From an uncultured Lachnospiraceae bacterium (GTDB lineage: Bacteria; Bacillota; Clostridia; Lachnospirales; Lachnospiraceae), in the NCBI GenBank assembly GCA_902476645.1, contig CABSEG010000009.1, positions 1 to 58,918 of the forward strand: 58,918 nt of DNA. Direction: 5' to 3'. Numbering within the stretch: position 1 is the first letter of the stretch; each line of letters opens with the position of its first letter. Below, piece after piece: positions 32,244 to 40,291 of the stretch. The position numbers and the translations under genes were made by a program. The notes below the pieces were generated by a model. The model searched no databases and was not told the origin of the DNA. It saw nothing but the letters and a program-made list of their open reading frames with translations.

Positions 32244-33260
32244 ATGAAAATATTATCCATTGCAATTCCATGCTATAACTCGGAAAACTATATGAGAAAG
32301 TGCGTAGATTCTCTGCTGGTGGGAGAAGAGGATGTGGAGATCCTGATTGTGGATGACGGATCCCGGGATGGTACCGGCAGGATCGCGGATGAGTACGCAC
32401 AAAAATATCCGGGTATTATAAAGGCCATACACCAGGAAAACGGAGGACACGGAGAGGCTGTCAATGCGGGAATCCGTAATGCTACAGGATTATACTTTAA
32501 GGTGGTAGACAGCGATGACTGGGTAGATGGAGCCGCTTATGAGGAGATTCTCAGGACGCTGAAAGCTCTTGTGGGAGGCCCGGATACAATTGATATGCTG
32601 ATCAGCAATTTCGTTTATGACAAAGTGGGTGTAAAGCGCAAAAAGGTCATGCAGTATCGTTCCGCTTTTCCTCAGAACGAGGTGTTTACTTGGGAGATGA
32701 CAAAAAAGCTTCGAAAGGGACATTATATTCTTATGCATTCTGTCATTTACCGGACAGAGCTTCTCAGAGAGTGCGGTCTGGAGCTTCCAAAGCATACCTT
32801 TTATGTGGACAATCTCTTTGTATTTCAACCCCTTCCCCATGTGAAGAAGATGTACTATCTAGATGTGAACTTCTACCATTATTTTATCGGAAGGGAAGAT
32901 CAATCCGTCAATGAGCAAGTGATGATACGCAGAATCGACCAGCAACTTCGGGTCAACCGCCTGATGATCGATGCTATGGCCGGAAAGAAATTTACAGATA
33001 AAAAGCTGAAAAATTATATGACCAGCTATCTAGACATCATTATGACAGTCTCTTCTGTGATGCTGATCCGGGCGGGGAGCGAGGAGGCCTTAGAAAAGAA
33101 AAAGGAGCTTTGGCAGTATCTGAAAAAGAGCGATTTGGCTTTATACTATAAGATTCGCACCGGGCTGTTAGGACGTGCGGTAAACCTGAAAGGCAAAGGA
33201 GGACGCCAGTTTACTGTAGTGGGTTATAAAATCACACGAAAGTTTTTCGGATTTAATTAA
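32244..33260 (+). CDS. Family 2 glycosyltransferase
   Basis: A 338-residue GT-A fold enzyme: SIAIPCYNSENYMRKCVDSLL, ILIVDDGSRDGTG, NGGHGEAVNAGI and the metal/nucleotide-sugar motif VVDSDDWVD. It has no transmembrane segment, so it acts at the cytoplasmic face. Donor and acceptor cannot be read from the sequence. It closes the run started by the L,D-transpeptidase (27 bp after mutY), which suggests but does not prove a cell-envelope substrate. Confidence 0.9.
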   Translation: MKILSIAIPCYNSENYMRKCVDSLLVGEEDVEILIVDDGSRDGTGRIADEYAQKYPGIIKAIHQENGGHGEAVNAGIRNATGLYFKVVDSDDWVDGAAYEEILRTLKALVGGPDTIDMLISNFVYDKVGVKRKKVMQYRSAFPQNEVFTWEMTKKLRKGHYILMHSVIYRTELLRECGLELPKHTFYVDNLFVFQPLPHVKKMYYLDVNFYHYFIGREDQSVNEQVMIRRIDQQLRVNRLMIDAMAGKKFTDKKLKNYMTSYLDIIMTVSSVMLIRAGSEEALEKKKELWQYLKKSDLALYYKIRTGLLGRAVNLKGKGGRQFTVVGYKITRKFFGFN

Positions 33261-33311
33261 AAAGTTCCCATAATATCAGGTAGATGGCTATGAGGAAGCG
33301 ACAAGAAAATC

Positions 33312-33340
33312 TTGTCTCCTGGGGAAAATTATGCTAAGAT
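33312..33340 (+). promoter_or_regulatory. Promoter for glnS, overlapped by an inverted repeat
   Basis: TTGTCT (33312-33317), 17 bp, TAAGAT (33335-33340) with an extended TG. The inverted repeat GACAAGA-AAA-TCTTGTC (33300-33316) covers the -35 box and may be an operator. Confidence 0.6.
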
Positions 33341-33379
33341 GGATTAACACGAATGAAACAAAAGATCGGGAGGCAGATT

Positions 33380-35050
33380 ATGGAAAATGAGGTAGTTTCC
33401 AAAAATTTTATTGAACAGATTATAGAGAAGGATCTGGAAGAGGGAAGGTGCGAGACAGTTTGCACGCGCTTTCCACCAGAACCTAACGGATATCTTCATA
33501 TTGGCCATGCAAAGGCAATTTTATTAAATTACGGACTCGCCAAGAAGTATCATGGAAAGTTTAACATGCGATTTGACGACACAAATCCCACCAAGGAGAG
33601 AGTGGAATTTGTGGAATCCATTAAAGAGGATATCCAATGGCTGGGTGCAGACTGGGAGGACAGGCTTTATTTTGCGTCGGATTATTTCGAGCAAATGTAT
33701 GAAGCTGCAATCAAACTGATTAAAAAGGGAAAGGCCTATGTCTGTGATTTAACTCCCGAAGAGATTAGGGAATACAGGGGAACCCTGACAGAGCCGGGCA
33801 AAAACAGTCCCTACAGGGAGAGAAGCGTAGAAGAAAATCTCGACCTGTTTGAAAAAATGAGAGCAGGAGAGTATGCAGACGGGGAGAAAGTACTGCGGGC
33901 CAAGATCGATATGGCATCTCCGAACATGAATATGAGAGACCCTATTCTTTACCGCGTAGCTCACATGACCCATCACAATACAGGAAATAAATGGTGTATT
34001 TATCCTATGTATGACTTTGCGCACCCTATAGAGGACGCCATAGAAGGAGTAACCCATTCCATTTGTACGCTGGAGTTTGAAGATCACAGACCTCTCTATG
34101 ACTGGGTAGTCAGAGAGTTAGAATATGAGCATCCACCCAAACAGATTGAATTTGCTAAGCTGTATCTTACCAACGTGGTGACAGGAAAGCGCTATATCAA
34201 AAAGCTGGTGGAAGAGGGCATTGTGGATGGCTGGGATGATCCTAGACTGGTGTCTATCGCTGCGCTTCGCCGTCGTGGTTTTACGCCGGAGTCGATCAAA
34301 CTGTTTGTGGATCTGTGTGGAGTCAGCAAAAGTCAGAGTTCTGTAGACTATGCCATGCTGGAATACTGTATCCGGGAAGATCTGAAGCTGAAGCGTCCAA
34401 GAATGATGGCCGTTTTGGATCCCATTAAGCTGATTATCGACAATTATCCGGAGGGAGAAATGGAATATTTGGAGGCAGATAACAATCTGGAGAATTCAGA
34501 GCTTGGGAAACGCAAAGTGCCTTTCTGCCGGGAATTGTATATCGACCGGGAAGACTTCATGGAAAATCCACCCAAGAAGTATTTCCGTTTGTTTCCGGGA
34601 AATGAAGTCCGCCTGATGAATGCCTATTTTGTGAAGTGCGAAAGCTATGTAAAGGATGAAAACGGTAAAGTGATCGAAATTCATTGCACCTACGATCCCA
34701 AAACGAAATGTGGAAGCGGATTCACAGAGAGAAAGGTGAAAGGGACGATTCACTGGGTTGCGGCCCCCACAGCCATTAAAGCAGAGGTTCGGTTGTACGA
34801 GAACATCATTGATGAAGAGAAGGGGGTATATAATGAGGACGGAAGTTTGAATTTGAACCCCAATTCTCTGACGGTACTTAAGGAGTGCTATCTGGAGCCG
34901 GCGCTTGGAGAAGCAAAGGCTTATGACAGTTTCCAGTTTGTACGTCAAGGATATTTCTGCGTAGATTCTAGAGATTCCAGGCCGGAACATCTGGTTTTTA
35001 ACCGAATTGTATCGCTAAAAAGTTCTTTTAAATTGCCAAAGCAGGGATAA
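33380..35050 (+). CDS. glnS: Glutaminyl-tRNA synthetase
   Basis: A 556-residue class I synthetase. I start at 33380 (MENEVVSKNF) since GGGAGG lies just upstream; the ATG at 33353 has no good RBS. The HIGH motif is in PEPNGYLHIGHAKAIL, KMSKS is replaced by VSKS (CGVSKSQSS), and the C-terminal beta-barrels follow (IDREDFMENPPKKYFRL). The YPMYDFAHPIEDAIEG block points to GlnRS rather than GluRS. Most Gram-positive bacteria make Gln-tRNA by GatCAB; a GlnRS here implies acquisition by transfer, as in other Clostridia. The next gene starts 1 bp after the stop. Confidence 0.95.
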   Translation: MENEVVSKNFIEQIIEKDLEEGRCETVCTRFPPEPNGYLHIGHAKAILLNYGLAKKYHGKFNMRFDDTNPTKERVEFVESIKEDIQWLGADWEDRLYFASDYFEQMYEAAIKLIKKGKAYVCDLTPEEIREYRGTLTEPGKNSPYRERSVEENLDLFEKMRAGEYADGEKVLRAKIDMASPNMNMRDPILYRVAHMTHHNTGNKWCIYPMYDFAHPIEDAIEGVTHSICTLEFEDHRPLYDWVVRELEYEHPPKQIEFAKLYLTNVVTGKRYIKKLVEEGIVDGWDDPRLVSIAALRRRGFTPESIKLFVDLCGVSKSQSSVDYAMLEYCIREDLKLKRPRMMAVLDPIKLIIDNYPEGEMEYLEADNNLENSELGKRKVPFCRELYIDREDFMENPPKKYFRLFPGNEVRLMNAYFVKCESYVKDENGKVIEIHCTYDPKTKCGSGFTERKVKGTIHWVAAPTAIKAEVRLYENIIDEEKGVYNEDGSLNLNPNSLTVLKECYLEPALGEAKAYDSFQFVRQGYFCVDSRDSRPEHLVFNRIVSLKSSFKLPKQG

Positions 35051-35051
35051 T

Positions 35052-36455
35052 ATGACAGAATTAACCATCAGTCTGGATGCCCATTCCTCCAGACCTATGT
35101 ATGAACAGATTTATGAATATATGAAAAAGGAGATTCAGGCAGGTAGTCTCTCCTTTCGAGAAAAGCTTCCTTCCACCAGGAAGCTTTCTGAATATCTGCA
35201 GGTAAGCCGCAGTACGGTAGAACTTGCCTATGAACAACTTCTGTCCGAAGGATATATTGAGTCTATTCCCTGCAGAGGTTATTATGTCAGCGAACTGGAC
35301 GGACTTTATCGGATAGAACAGGAAGACCAGGAGGTGGTTGCGGATGATCTGCCCACCCCCAGATATGCCTTTGACTTTTCTCCAAACGGTGTGGATTTGG
35401 ACAGCTTTCCCCATAACGTCTGGAGAAAGCTGTCCAGAAAGATTCTTCTGGACGATAAAAAAGAGCTGTTCATGCTGGGAGCTCCCATGGGGGAAGAGGT
35501 TTTGCGCAAAGCGATTGCCAGGTATCTGCACCAGGCCAGAGGCGTCAACTGCAACCCCGCTCAGATTGTCATCGGTGCGGGAACAGACTATTTGTTGATG
35601 CTTTTGCAAGCTATGTGGGGAAAGAGAAAAAAGATTGCTATGGAAAATCCCACATATAAACGGGCATACCGCGTTCTTCTGGGATTGTCTAATGAAATGA
35701 AAATTGTGGATATGGATAAAGATGGGATGGACGTGGAGGCATTAGAAGAGTCGGAGGCTGAAATTGCCTATGTGATGCCATCCCATCAATTTCCCCTGGG
35801 AACAGTAATGCCTATTAAGAGGAGAATGCAGCTGTTAAAGTGGGCCGGAGAAAAAGAGGGGCGTTATATCATAGAAGATGATTATGACAGCGAATTTCGA
35901 TATAAGGGGAAGCCAATACCGGCCCTGCAGGGGTACGACAGGTCCGAAAAGGTAATTTATCTTGGAACTTTCTCCAAATCCATTGCGCCTGCTATCCGCA
36001 TCAGTTATCTGGTACTTCCGAAGCCCTTGTATCAATGTTATCTGGAAAAGGGAAAGATCTTTTCTTCCACCGTATCCCGGGTGGATCAGATGATTGTGGC
36101 AGCCTTTTTGCAGGAAGGACATTATGAACGTCATCTAAACAGGATGAGAGCCATCTATAAGGGGCGGCATGATGTGCTGTTGGAGGAGTTAAAAAAAATT
36201 CCGGATATACGCATTTTGGGGGAGCGGGCGGGCGTGCACTTGCTGGTGGAACTGCACAATGGATTAACAGAAGAAGAGACGATTGCCAGAGCCGGGAAGC
36301 AAGGGATTCGCATCTACGGCCTCACGGACTATTATGTGGAACCCCCCAAGTCTTGCCCCATGCCTACTGTGATTCTGGGGTTTGCCAATATGAAAGAGGA
36401 GGAGATCATCCAGGCGACAAAGCTTCTTTGGAAAGTTTTTAGTCCCGGGAAATGA
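35052..36455 (+). CDS. MocR/PdxR-type regulator (GntR helix-turn-helix plus aminotransferase fold)
   Basis: A 467-residue fusion. Residues 1-75 are a GntR winged helix (PMYEQIYEYMKKEIQAG, LPSTRKLSEYLQVSRSTV, AYEQLLSEGYI). The rest has the fold type I aminotransferase arrangement, with IGAGTDYLLMLLQ and IIEDDYDSEFRYKG and the PLP lysine in GTFSKSIAPAIR. MocR proteins sense PLP or amino-acid adducts; PdxR members control pdxST, others control GABA, taurine or unrelated genes. No pdx gene is near, so the target is unknown. Its 1-bp spacing from glnS implies co-transcription with the synthetase. Confidence 0.92.
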   Translation: MTELTISLDAHSSRPMYEQIYEYMKKEIQAGSLSFREKLPSTRKLSEYLQVSRSTVELAYEQLLSEGYIESIPCRGYYVSELDGLYRIEQEDQEVVADDLPTPRYAFDFSPNGVDLDSFPHNVWRKLSRKILLDDKKELFMLGAPMGEEVLRKAIARYLHQARGVNCNPAQIVIGAGTDYLLMLLQAMWGKRKKIAMENPTYKRAYRVLLGLSNEMKIVDMDKDGMDVEALEESEAEIAYVMPSHQFPLGTVMPIKRRMQLLKWAGEKEGRYIIEDDYDSEFRYKGKPIPALQGYDRSEKVIYLGTFSKSIAPAIRISYLVLPKPLYQCYLEKGKIFSSTVSRVDQMIVAAFLQEGHYERHLNRMRAIYKGRHDVLLEELKKIPDIRILGERAGVHLLVELHNGLTEEETIARAGKQGIRIYGLTDYYVEPPKSCPMPTVILGFANMKEEEIIQATKLLWKVFSPGK

Positions 36456-36463
36456 GTCCAAAA

Positions 36464-36511
36464 CGCCCCTCCCGGAGGATGATGCATCCCAGGAGGGGCG
36501 AGGATGTTTTT
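36464..36511. terminator. Bidirectional terminator between the MocR gene and the acidic protein
   Basis: CGCCCCTCC (36464-36472) pairs with GGAGGGGCG (36492-36500). TTTTT follows 5 nt later on the forward strand and TTTT on the reverse strand. Confidence 0.8.
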
Positions 36512-36519
36512 AAAAGATT

Positions 36520-36819
36520 CTATGCCTCTTCATCAGAAACAGTGGTATGAGCTTCCCCTTTTTCAGAAGAGGTTTCAGTCTGATCAGCAGTGGCGCTCTC
36601 CTGTTTTTCTTCTTTTGGAATTGTTACATATTCTCTTGAGGGAGAGGAAGCAGACTCTTCCTCATCCAGATCATCTTCAAAATCATCTTGGAATTCATCG
36701 AAGTCATCCTCAAAGGTATCTTTTTCATTTTTACATTTATTTAAGTAAGCAATTCCACCTGCAACGGCAGCTCCCACCAGGGCAGCGCCAAATAAAAATT
36801 TACCGGCTTTCTTTGACAT
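36520..36819 (-). CDS. Small membrane-anchored acidic protein
   Basis: A 99-residue protein of unknown function. The first of two adjacent ATGs (36822) is too close to AGGAG, so I take the second. The N terminus (MSKKAGKFLFGAALVGAAVA) holds one Gly/Ala-rich membrane helix. The remainder is very acidic (FEDDFDEFQDDFEDDLDEEE) then Ser/Thr/Glu-rich and probably disordered. The layout recalls YtxH-like general stress proteins but I see no firm homology. It stands alone between two terminators and azlD. Confidence 0.65.
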   Translation of the reverse strand: MSKKAGKFLFGAALVGAAVAGGIAYLNKCKNEKDTFEDDFDEFQDDFEDDLDEEESASSPSREYVTIPKEEKQESATADQTETSSEKGEAHTTVSDEEA

Positions 36820-36898
36820 CATGGGCTCCTTTCAAAAAATAATATAGTTATTGTAATACTTTTTCCAGGAAAAGAAAAGGGGTTTGAGAAAAAACTTT

Positions 36899-37231
36899 TT
36901 AAAATATAACCTGCACCAGAAACATATACAATAACGTTCCCCCACCAATGCTTAAAAGCGTATTTCTCTTCCATACATGGACGGCCACGATGGCAATTGT
37001 AGCGATCAGCTCCGGTGCCCCAAAGGGAAAAGAAAGAACCCGGGTATCCTTAAAGCAATAGATGACCAACATACCGATAATGGCATAAGGGAGCACCTTT
37101 CCAAGGTAGGTAATGTAGGCGGGGGTTTTTTTATTACCCGGAAATAGTAAAAAGGGAAGGGCACGGATTAGAAAAGTGATAATTGCCATAATCAGAACCA
37201 TAGCCAGAGCTTGACTGTCAGGAATTCTCAT
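36899..37231 (-). CDS. azlD: Branched-chain amino acid exporter, small subunit AzlD
   Basis: A 110-residue, four-helix membrane protein of the AzlD family, with FLIRALPFLLFPG near the N terminus and VLPYAIIGMLVIYC. It pairs with AzlC to export branched-chain amino acids (as in Bacillus subtilis azlCD, linked to 4-azaleucine resistance). The start lies inside azlC, a 14-bp overlap typical of this pair. Its presence in the same genome segment as leuB-ilvDB is of interest for leucine/valine balance. Confidence 0.92.
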   Translation of the reverse strand: MRIPDSQALAMVLIMAIITFLIRALPFLLFPGNKKTPAYITYLGKVLPYAIIGMLVIYCFKDTRVLSFPFGAPELIATIAIVAVHVWKRNTLLSIGGGTLLYMFLVQVIF

Positions 37232-37922
37232 ATTTGTCTTCTCCTTTCTCCAATGGTTTGCGAAGCAGCGTCAGGAATATCAGAATGGAAATCATGGATG
37301 GAATGATAAAATTCTGGCTTCCGAAAATCAGCAGGCAGACAAAAGAGGCAAGAAGACCGATCAGAGCAGGCCGATGCTCCTTTGTACTCAGCCACTGATC
37401 TGTAAAGATGACCAGAAACAGGGCGGTCATCACGAAATCTACACCATTTGTATTAAAGTTTACCATAGATCCCAGAAGAGCACCCAGGGTACAGCCAATG
37501 ACCCAGTAGCTGTGATCCAGAATGGAGATAAAGAAATAAAACCATCCTTTGTCTACACCCTCCGGTACGGCGGCGGAAGCTACCAGGGAATAGGTTTCAT
37601 CCGTCAGCTCATAAATCAGCAAAAATTTTTTCTTACCGGTGTTTTTGTACTTATCAATCAGGGATAAACCGTAAAAAAGATGCCGGATCTGGATCATGAC
37701 GGTCATGATTGCTGTGGAGACTAAGCCGGCTCCTGCGGCCAGCAGATCAATGGCTACATATTGCATGGATCCGGCATAAATGATAACAGACATAAAAAAA
37801 GCCCAGAGAAAGGAAAAACCTTTGCTCTCAAGCAAAATTCCAAAGCCCATACCTAGAAACAGATAGCCAGCCATCACCGGAAGAGTTCTTGGAAAGGCTG
37901 TTTTTAGAGCACTTTTTATCAT
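37218..37922 (-). CDS. azlC: Branched-chain amino acid exporter, large subunit AzlC
   Basis: A 234-residue membrane protein with about six or seven hydrophobic segments and the AzlC family hallmarks GYLFLGMGFGILLESKGF, IIYAGSMQYVAIDLL, IQIRHLFYGLSL and YELTDETYSL. It forms the exporter with the overlapping azlD. GGAGAAGAGACC precedes the ATG. I see no Lrp-type azlB regulator beside it, unlike B. subtilis. Confidence 0.94.
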   Translation of the reverse strand: MIKSALKTAFPRTLPVMAGYLFLGMGFGILLESKGFSFLWAFFMSVIIYAGSMQYVAIDLLAAGAGLVSTAIMTVMIQIRHLFYGLSLIDKYKNTGKKKFLLIYELTDETYSLVASAAVPEGVDKGWFYFFISILDHSYWVIGCTLGALLGSMVNFNTNGVDFVMTALFLVIFTDQWLSTKEHRPALIGLLASFVCLLIFGSQNFIIPSMISILIFLTLLRKPLEKGEDKYENS

Positions 37923-37960
37923 TGGTCTCTTCTCCTTTTCGCATTTACCTGATAACAGTT

Positions 37961-37987
37961 CAAAACAGCAGGCATTTCGTCTGCTGT
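37961..37987 (-). terminator. Terminator after the YdcF-like gene
   Basis: On the reverse strand ACAGCAG (37987-37981) pairs with CTGCTGT (37971-37965), followed by TTTTG. Confidence 0.75.
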
Positions 37988-38004
37988 CCTAAACCCTAAA
38001 TCTT

Positions 38005-38610
38005 TTACAGTATAACATGGGAAAGGCGACTTTTCAAGATTTCATGGAATTGTTTGCCGCAGCGTTCCACCTCCCCCAAAACTAAATCAATTTTCTTTTC
38101 ATCTAAGAACCAGTTATCCCTGGACACGTCAAGTGTGATCGCAGGGCTGACATAAAAGGTGGTATCGGGAAAGAGCAACTGAAAATATAGCAGGGCTCTT
38201 CTGGCGTGGAAAGCCTGACAGGAGAGGATAGCGGAAGAAACGGTAAGTTTAAGCCTGTCTGTCAGGTCTCTGCAATAGATGGCATTTTCATAAGTATAGG
38301 AGGCTTGTTCTTCCCGCAATATGGCCTCATCCGGTACCCCCAGGTCCTTTAGCACATCACAGAGAAAAGCACATTCTGTTTGATAGGTACGATTTTGATA
38401 AGAAGAAGGGGAGAGGGGACCGCAGAAAGATTCAGAGAGGACGCTATGTCGGCCGGATACCAGGATTTTTGGGGCGAGTCCTTGATGATAAAGGTCGGCT
38501 GCATGCCAGGCAATTTCTCCGCAGGGTCCCCCTGGTACAAAGATGATATCCGATCGCTGGGGTTTTTGTTCTACAAAAATAAAATCAGTCAGAGCATCAT
38601 AAAAATCCAT
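38005..38610 (-). CDS. YdcF/SanA (DUF218) family protein
   Basis: A 201-residue protein with the DUF218 fold signatures DIIFVPGGPCGEIAWHAADLY, LAPKILVSGR, the catalytic-type Glu cluster YTYENAIYCRDL and SAILSCQAFHARRAL. The family includes ElyC/SanA (envelope roles) and soluble YdcF. There is no membrane segment here, so it is cytoplasmic. Its reaction is unknown. A near-consensus promoter and a terminator frame it as a single-gene unit. Confidence 0.85.
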   Translation of the reverse strand: MDFYDALTDFIFVEQKPQRSDIIFVPGGPCGEIAWHAADLYHQGLAPKILVSGRHSVLSESFCGPLSPSSYQNRTYQTECAFLCDVLKDLGVPDEAILREEQASYTYENAIYCRDLTDRLKLTVSSAILSCQAFHARRALLYFQLLFPDTTFYVSPAITLDVSRDNWFLDEKKIDLVLGEVERCGKQFHEILKSRLSHVIL

Positions 38611-38641
38611 TTGAAATTCTCCTTCCAGGGCTGTTTTTTAC

Positions 38642-38670
38642 ATTTTATCCAATGAAGGAGGGAATGTCAA
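38642..38670 (-). promoter_or_regulatory. SigA-type promoter for the YdcF-like gene
   Basis: On the reverse strand TTGACA (38670-38665), 17 bp, TAAAAT (38647-38642). Confidence 0.8.
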
Positions 38671-38698
38671 TTCTCGGACAGTCCAGTATAAAAAGGAA

Positions 38699-38727
38699 TT
38701 GACATTTCTGATGGAAAGACGTATACT
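38699..38727 (+). promoter_or_regulatory. SigA-type promoter for the isomerase-xylB operon
   Basis: TTGACA (38699-38704), exactly 17 bp, TATACT (38722-38727). This is among the strongest promoters in the window, consistent with repression by an operator. Confidence 0.85.
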
Positions 38728-38737
38728 TAAAATATAA

Positions 38738-38756
38738 AGTTTAGTCATTAAACTAA
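38738..38756. promoter_or_regulatory. ROK/XylR-like operator just downstream of the -10 box
   Basis: AGTTTA-N5-TAAACT (38738-38743, 38749-38754), with the right half reading TTAAACTAA to 38756. It resembles the xyl operator half-site (AGTTTG/CAAACTAA) of ROK-type XylR repressors. Its place 11 bp after the -10 box suits repression. No regulator gene is adjacent. Confidence 0.55.
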
Positions 38757-38778
38757 TTTGGCAAAAGGAGGATACGAA

Positions 38779-40263
38779 ATGAGAAATGTACCAGAGGTAA
38801 AAGTGGGAATTGTAGCTGTAAGCCGTGATTGTTTTCCGGAATCCCTTTCCGTAAACAGAAGAAAGGCATTAGTGGAAGCTTATACGAAAAAATATAATGC
38901 ACAGGAAATTTATGAATGTCCTGTTTGTATTGTGGAGAGTGAGATCCATATGGTACAGGCGCTAAAGGATATACAGGAAGCCGGATGTAACGCTTTGGCT
39001 GTGTATCTTGGAAATTTTGGACCAGAAATTTCAGAAACGCTGTTGGCCAAGCACTTTGACGGCCCTGTGATGTTTGTGGCAGCTGCGGAAGAATCCGGAA
39101 ATAATTTGATCCAGGGGAGAGGCGATGCCTACTGTGGCATGCTCAATGCCAGTTATAATTTGAAACTTCGGAATGTGAAAGCCTACATACCGGAATATCC
39201 GGTGGGAGACGCACAGGAATGTGCAGACATGATCCATGAATTTTTGCCGATTGCCAGGGCTGTGATCGGTCTGTCGAAGCTTAAAATTATCAGTTTTGGA
39301 CCCCGTCCACTGAACTTTTTGGCTTGCAATGCCCCCATTAAGCAGTTATATAATCTTGGAGTGGAAATTGAAGAAAATTCAGAGCTGGATTTATTTGAAG
39401 CTTTTAACAAGCATGAGAATGATCCTAGAATTCCCGAAAAAATTAAGGAAATGGAAGCGGAGCTTGGGGAAGGAAATAAGAAACCAGAAATTCTGCCAAA
39501 GTTAGCCCAGTATGAACTGACACTGCTGGACTGGGTAGAGGGGCACAGAGGATACCGGGAGTATGTGGCAATTGCCGGAAAATGCTGGCCGGCTTTCCAG
39601 ACGCAGTTTGGCTTTGTACCCTGTTATGTGAACAGCCGTCTGACCGGAATGGGAATACCGGTCTCCTGTGAGGTAGACATCTACGGAGCGTTGAGTGAAT
39701 TTATTGGAACCTGTGTCAGCGAAGATGCTGTGACACTGCTGGACATTAACAATACGGTGCCAAAGGACTTGTACGAGGAAGAAATCAAAGGAAAGTTCCC
39801 CTATACCCAGAAGGATACGTTTATGGGCTTTCACTGCGGTAATACAAATACAAAGAAACTTTCTTTCTGCTCCATGAAGTATCAGTTGATCATGGCCAGA
39901 ACCCTACCAGAGGAAGTAACCCAGGGAACCCTGGAAGGCGATATCATGCCGGGGAATATCACCTTCTATCGTCTCCAGAGTACCGCAGACAACAAGCTGA
40001 GAGCTTATATTGCTCATGGGGAAGTGCTTCCCGTGGCCACCCGCTCATTTGGATCCATTGGAATTTTTGCTATCCCTGAGATGGGACGATTCTACCGCCA
40101 TGTGTTGATCGAGGGCAATTATCCTCATCACGGTGCCGTAGCATTCGGACATTTTGGAAAAGCCTTGTATGAGGTATTTAAATATGTAGGCGTGAACGTG
40201 GAAGAAATCGGATTTAATCAACCAAAGGGCATGCTCTATAAAACAGAGAATCCGTTTGCATAG
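38779..40263 (+). CDS. L-fucose/L-arabinose isomerase family protein
   Basis: A 494-residue protein of the FucI/AraA-like superfamily. The ATG at 38779 is chosen because AAAGGAGG ends 8 nt before it; an upstream TTG would include the RBS. Seen are LSVNRRKALVEAY, GNFGPEISETLLAKHFDGPV and ISFGPRPLNF at the N-terminal side, and the metal-site region CEVDIYGALSEFIG, LLDINN and MGFHCGNTN. It is shorter than E. coli FucI (591) and near AraA (500) but is neither. With xylulokinase downstream, I infer it isomerises a pentose to D-xylulose (D-xylose, D-arabinose-like or D-lyxose), but the substrate is unassigned. Confidence 0.85.
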   Translation: MRNVPEVKVGIVAVSRDCFPESLSVNRRKALVEAYTKKYNAQEIYECPVCIVESEIHMVQALKDIQEAGCNALAVYLGNFGPEISETLLAKHFDGPVMFVAAAEESGNNLIQGRGDAYCGMLNASYNLKLRNVKAYIPEYPVGDAQECADMIHEFLPIARAVIGLSKLKIISFGPRPLNFLACNAPIKQLYNLGVEIEENSELDLFEAFNKHENDPRIPEKIKEMEAELGEGNKKPEILPKLAQYELTLLDWVEGHRGYREYVAIAGKCWPAFQTQFGFVPCYVNSRLTGMGIPVSCEVDIYGALSEFIGTCVSEDAVTLLDINNTVPKDLYEEEIKGKFPYTQKDTFMGFHCGNTNTKKLSFCSMKYQLIMARTLPEEVTQGTLEGDIMPGNITFYRLQSTADNKLRAYIAHGEVLPVATRSFGSIGIFAIPEMGRFYRHVLIEGNYPHHGAVAFGHFGKALYEVFKYVGVNVEEIGFNQPKGMLYKTENPFA

Positions 40264-40291
40264 ACGAGAGCAGTGGATACAGGAGGAAACC

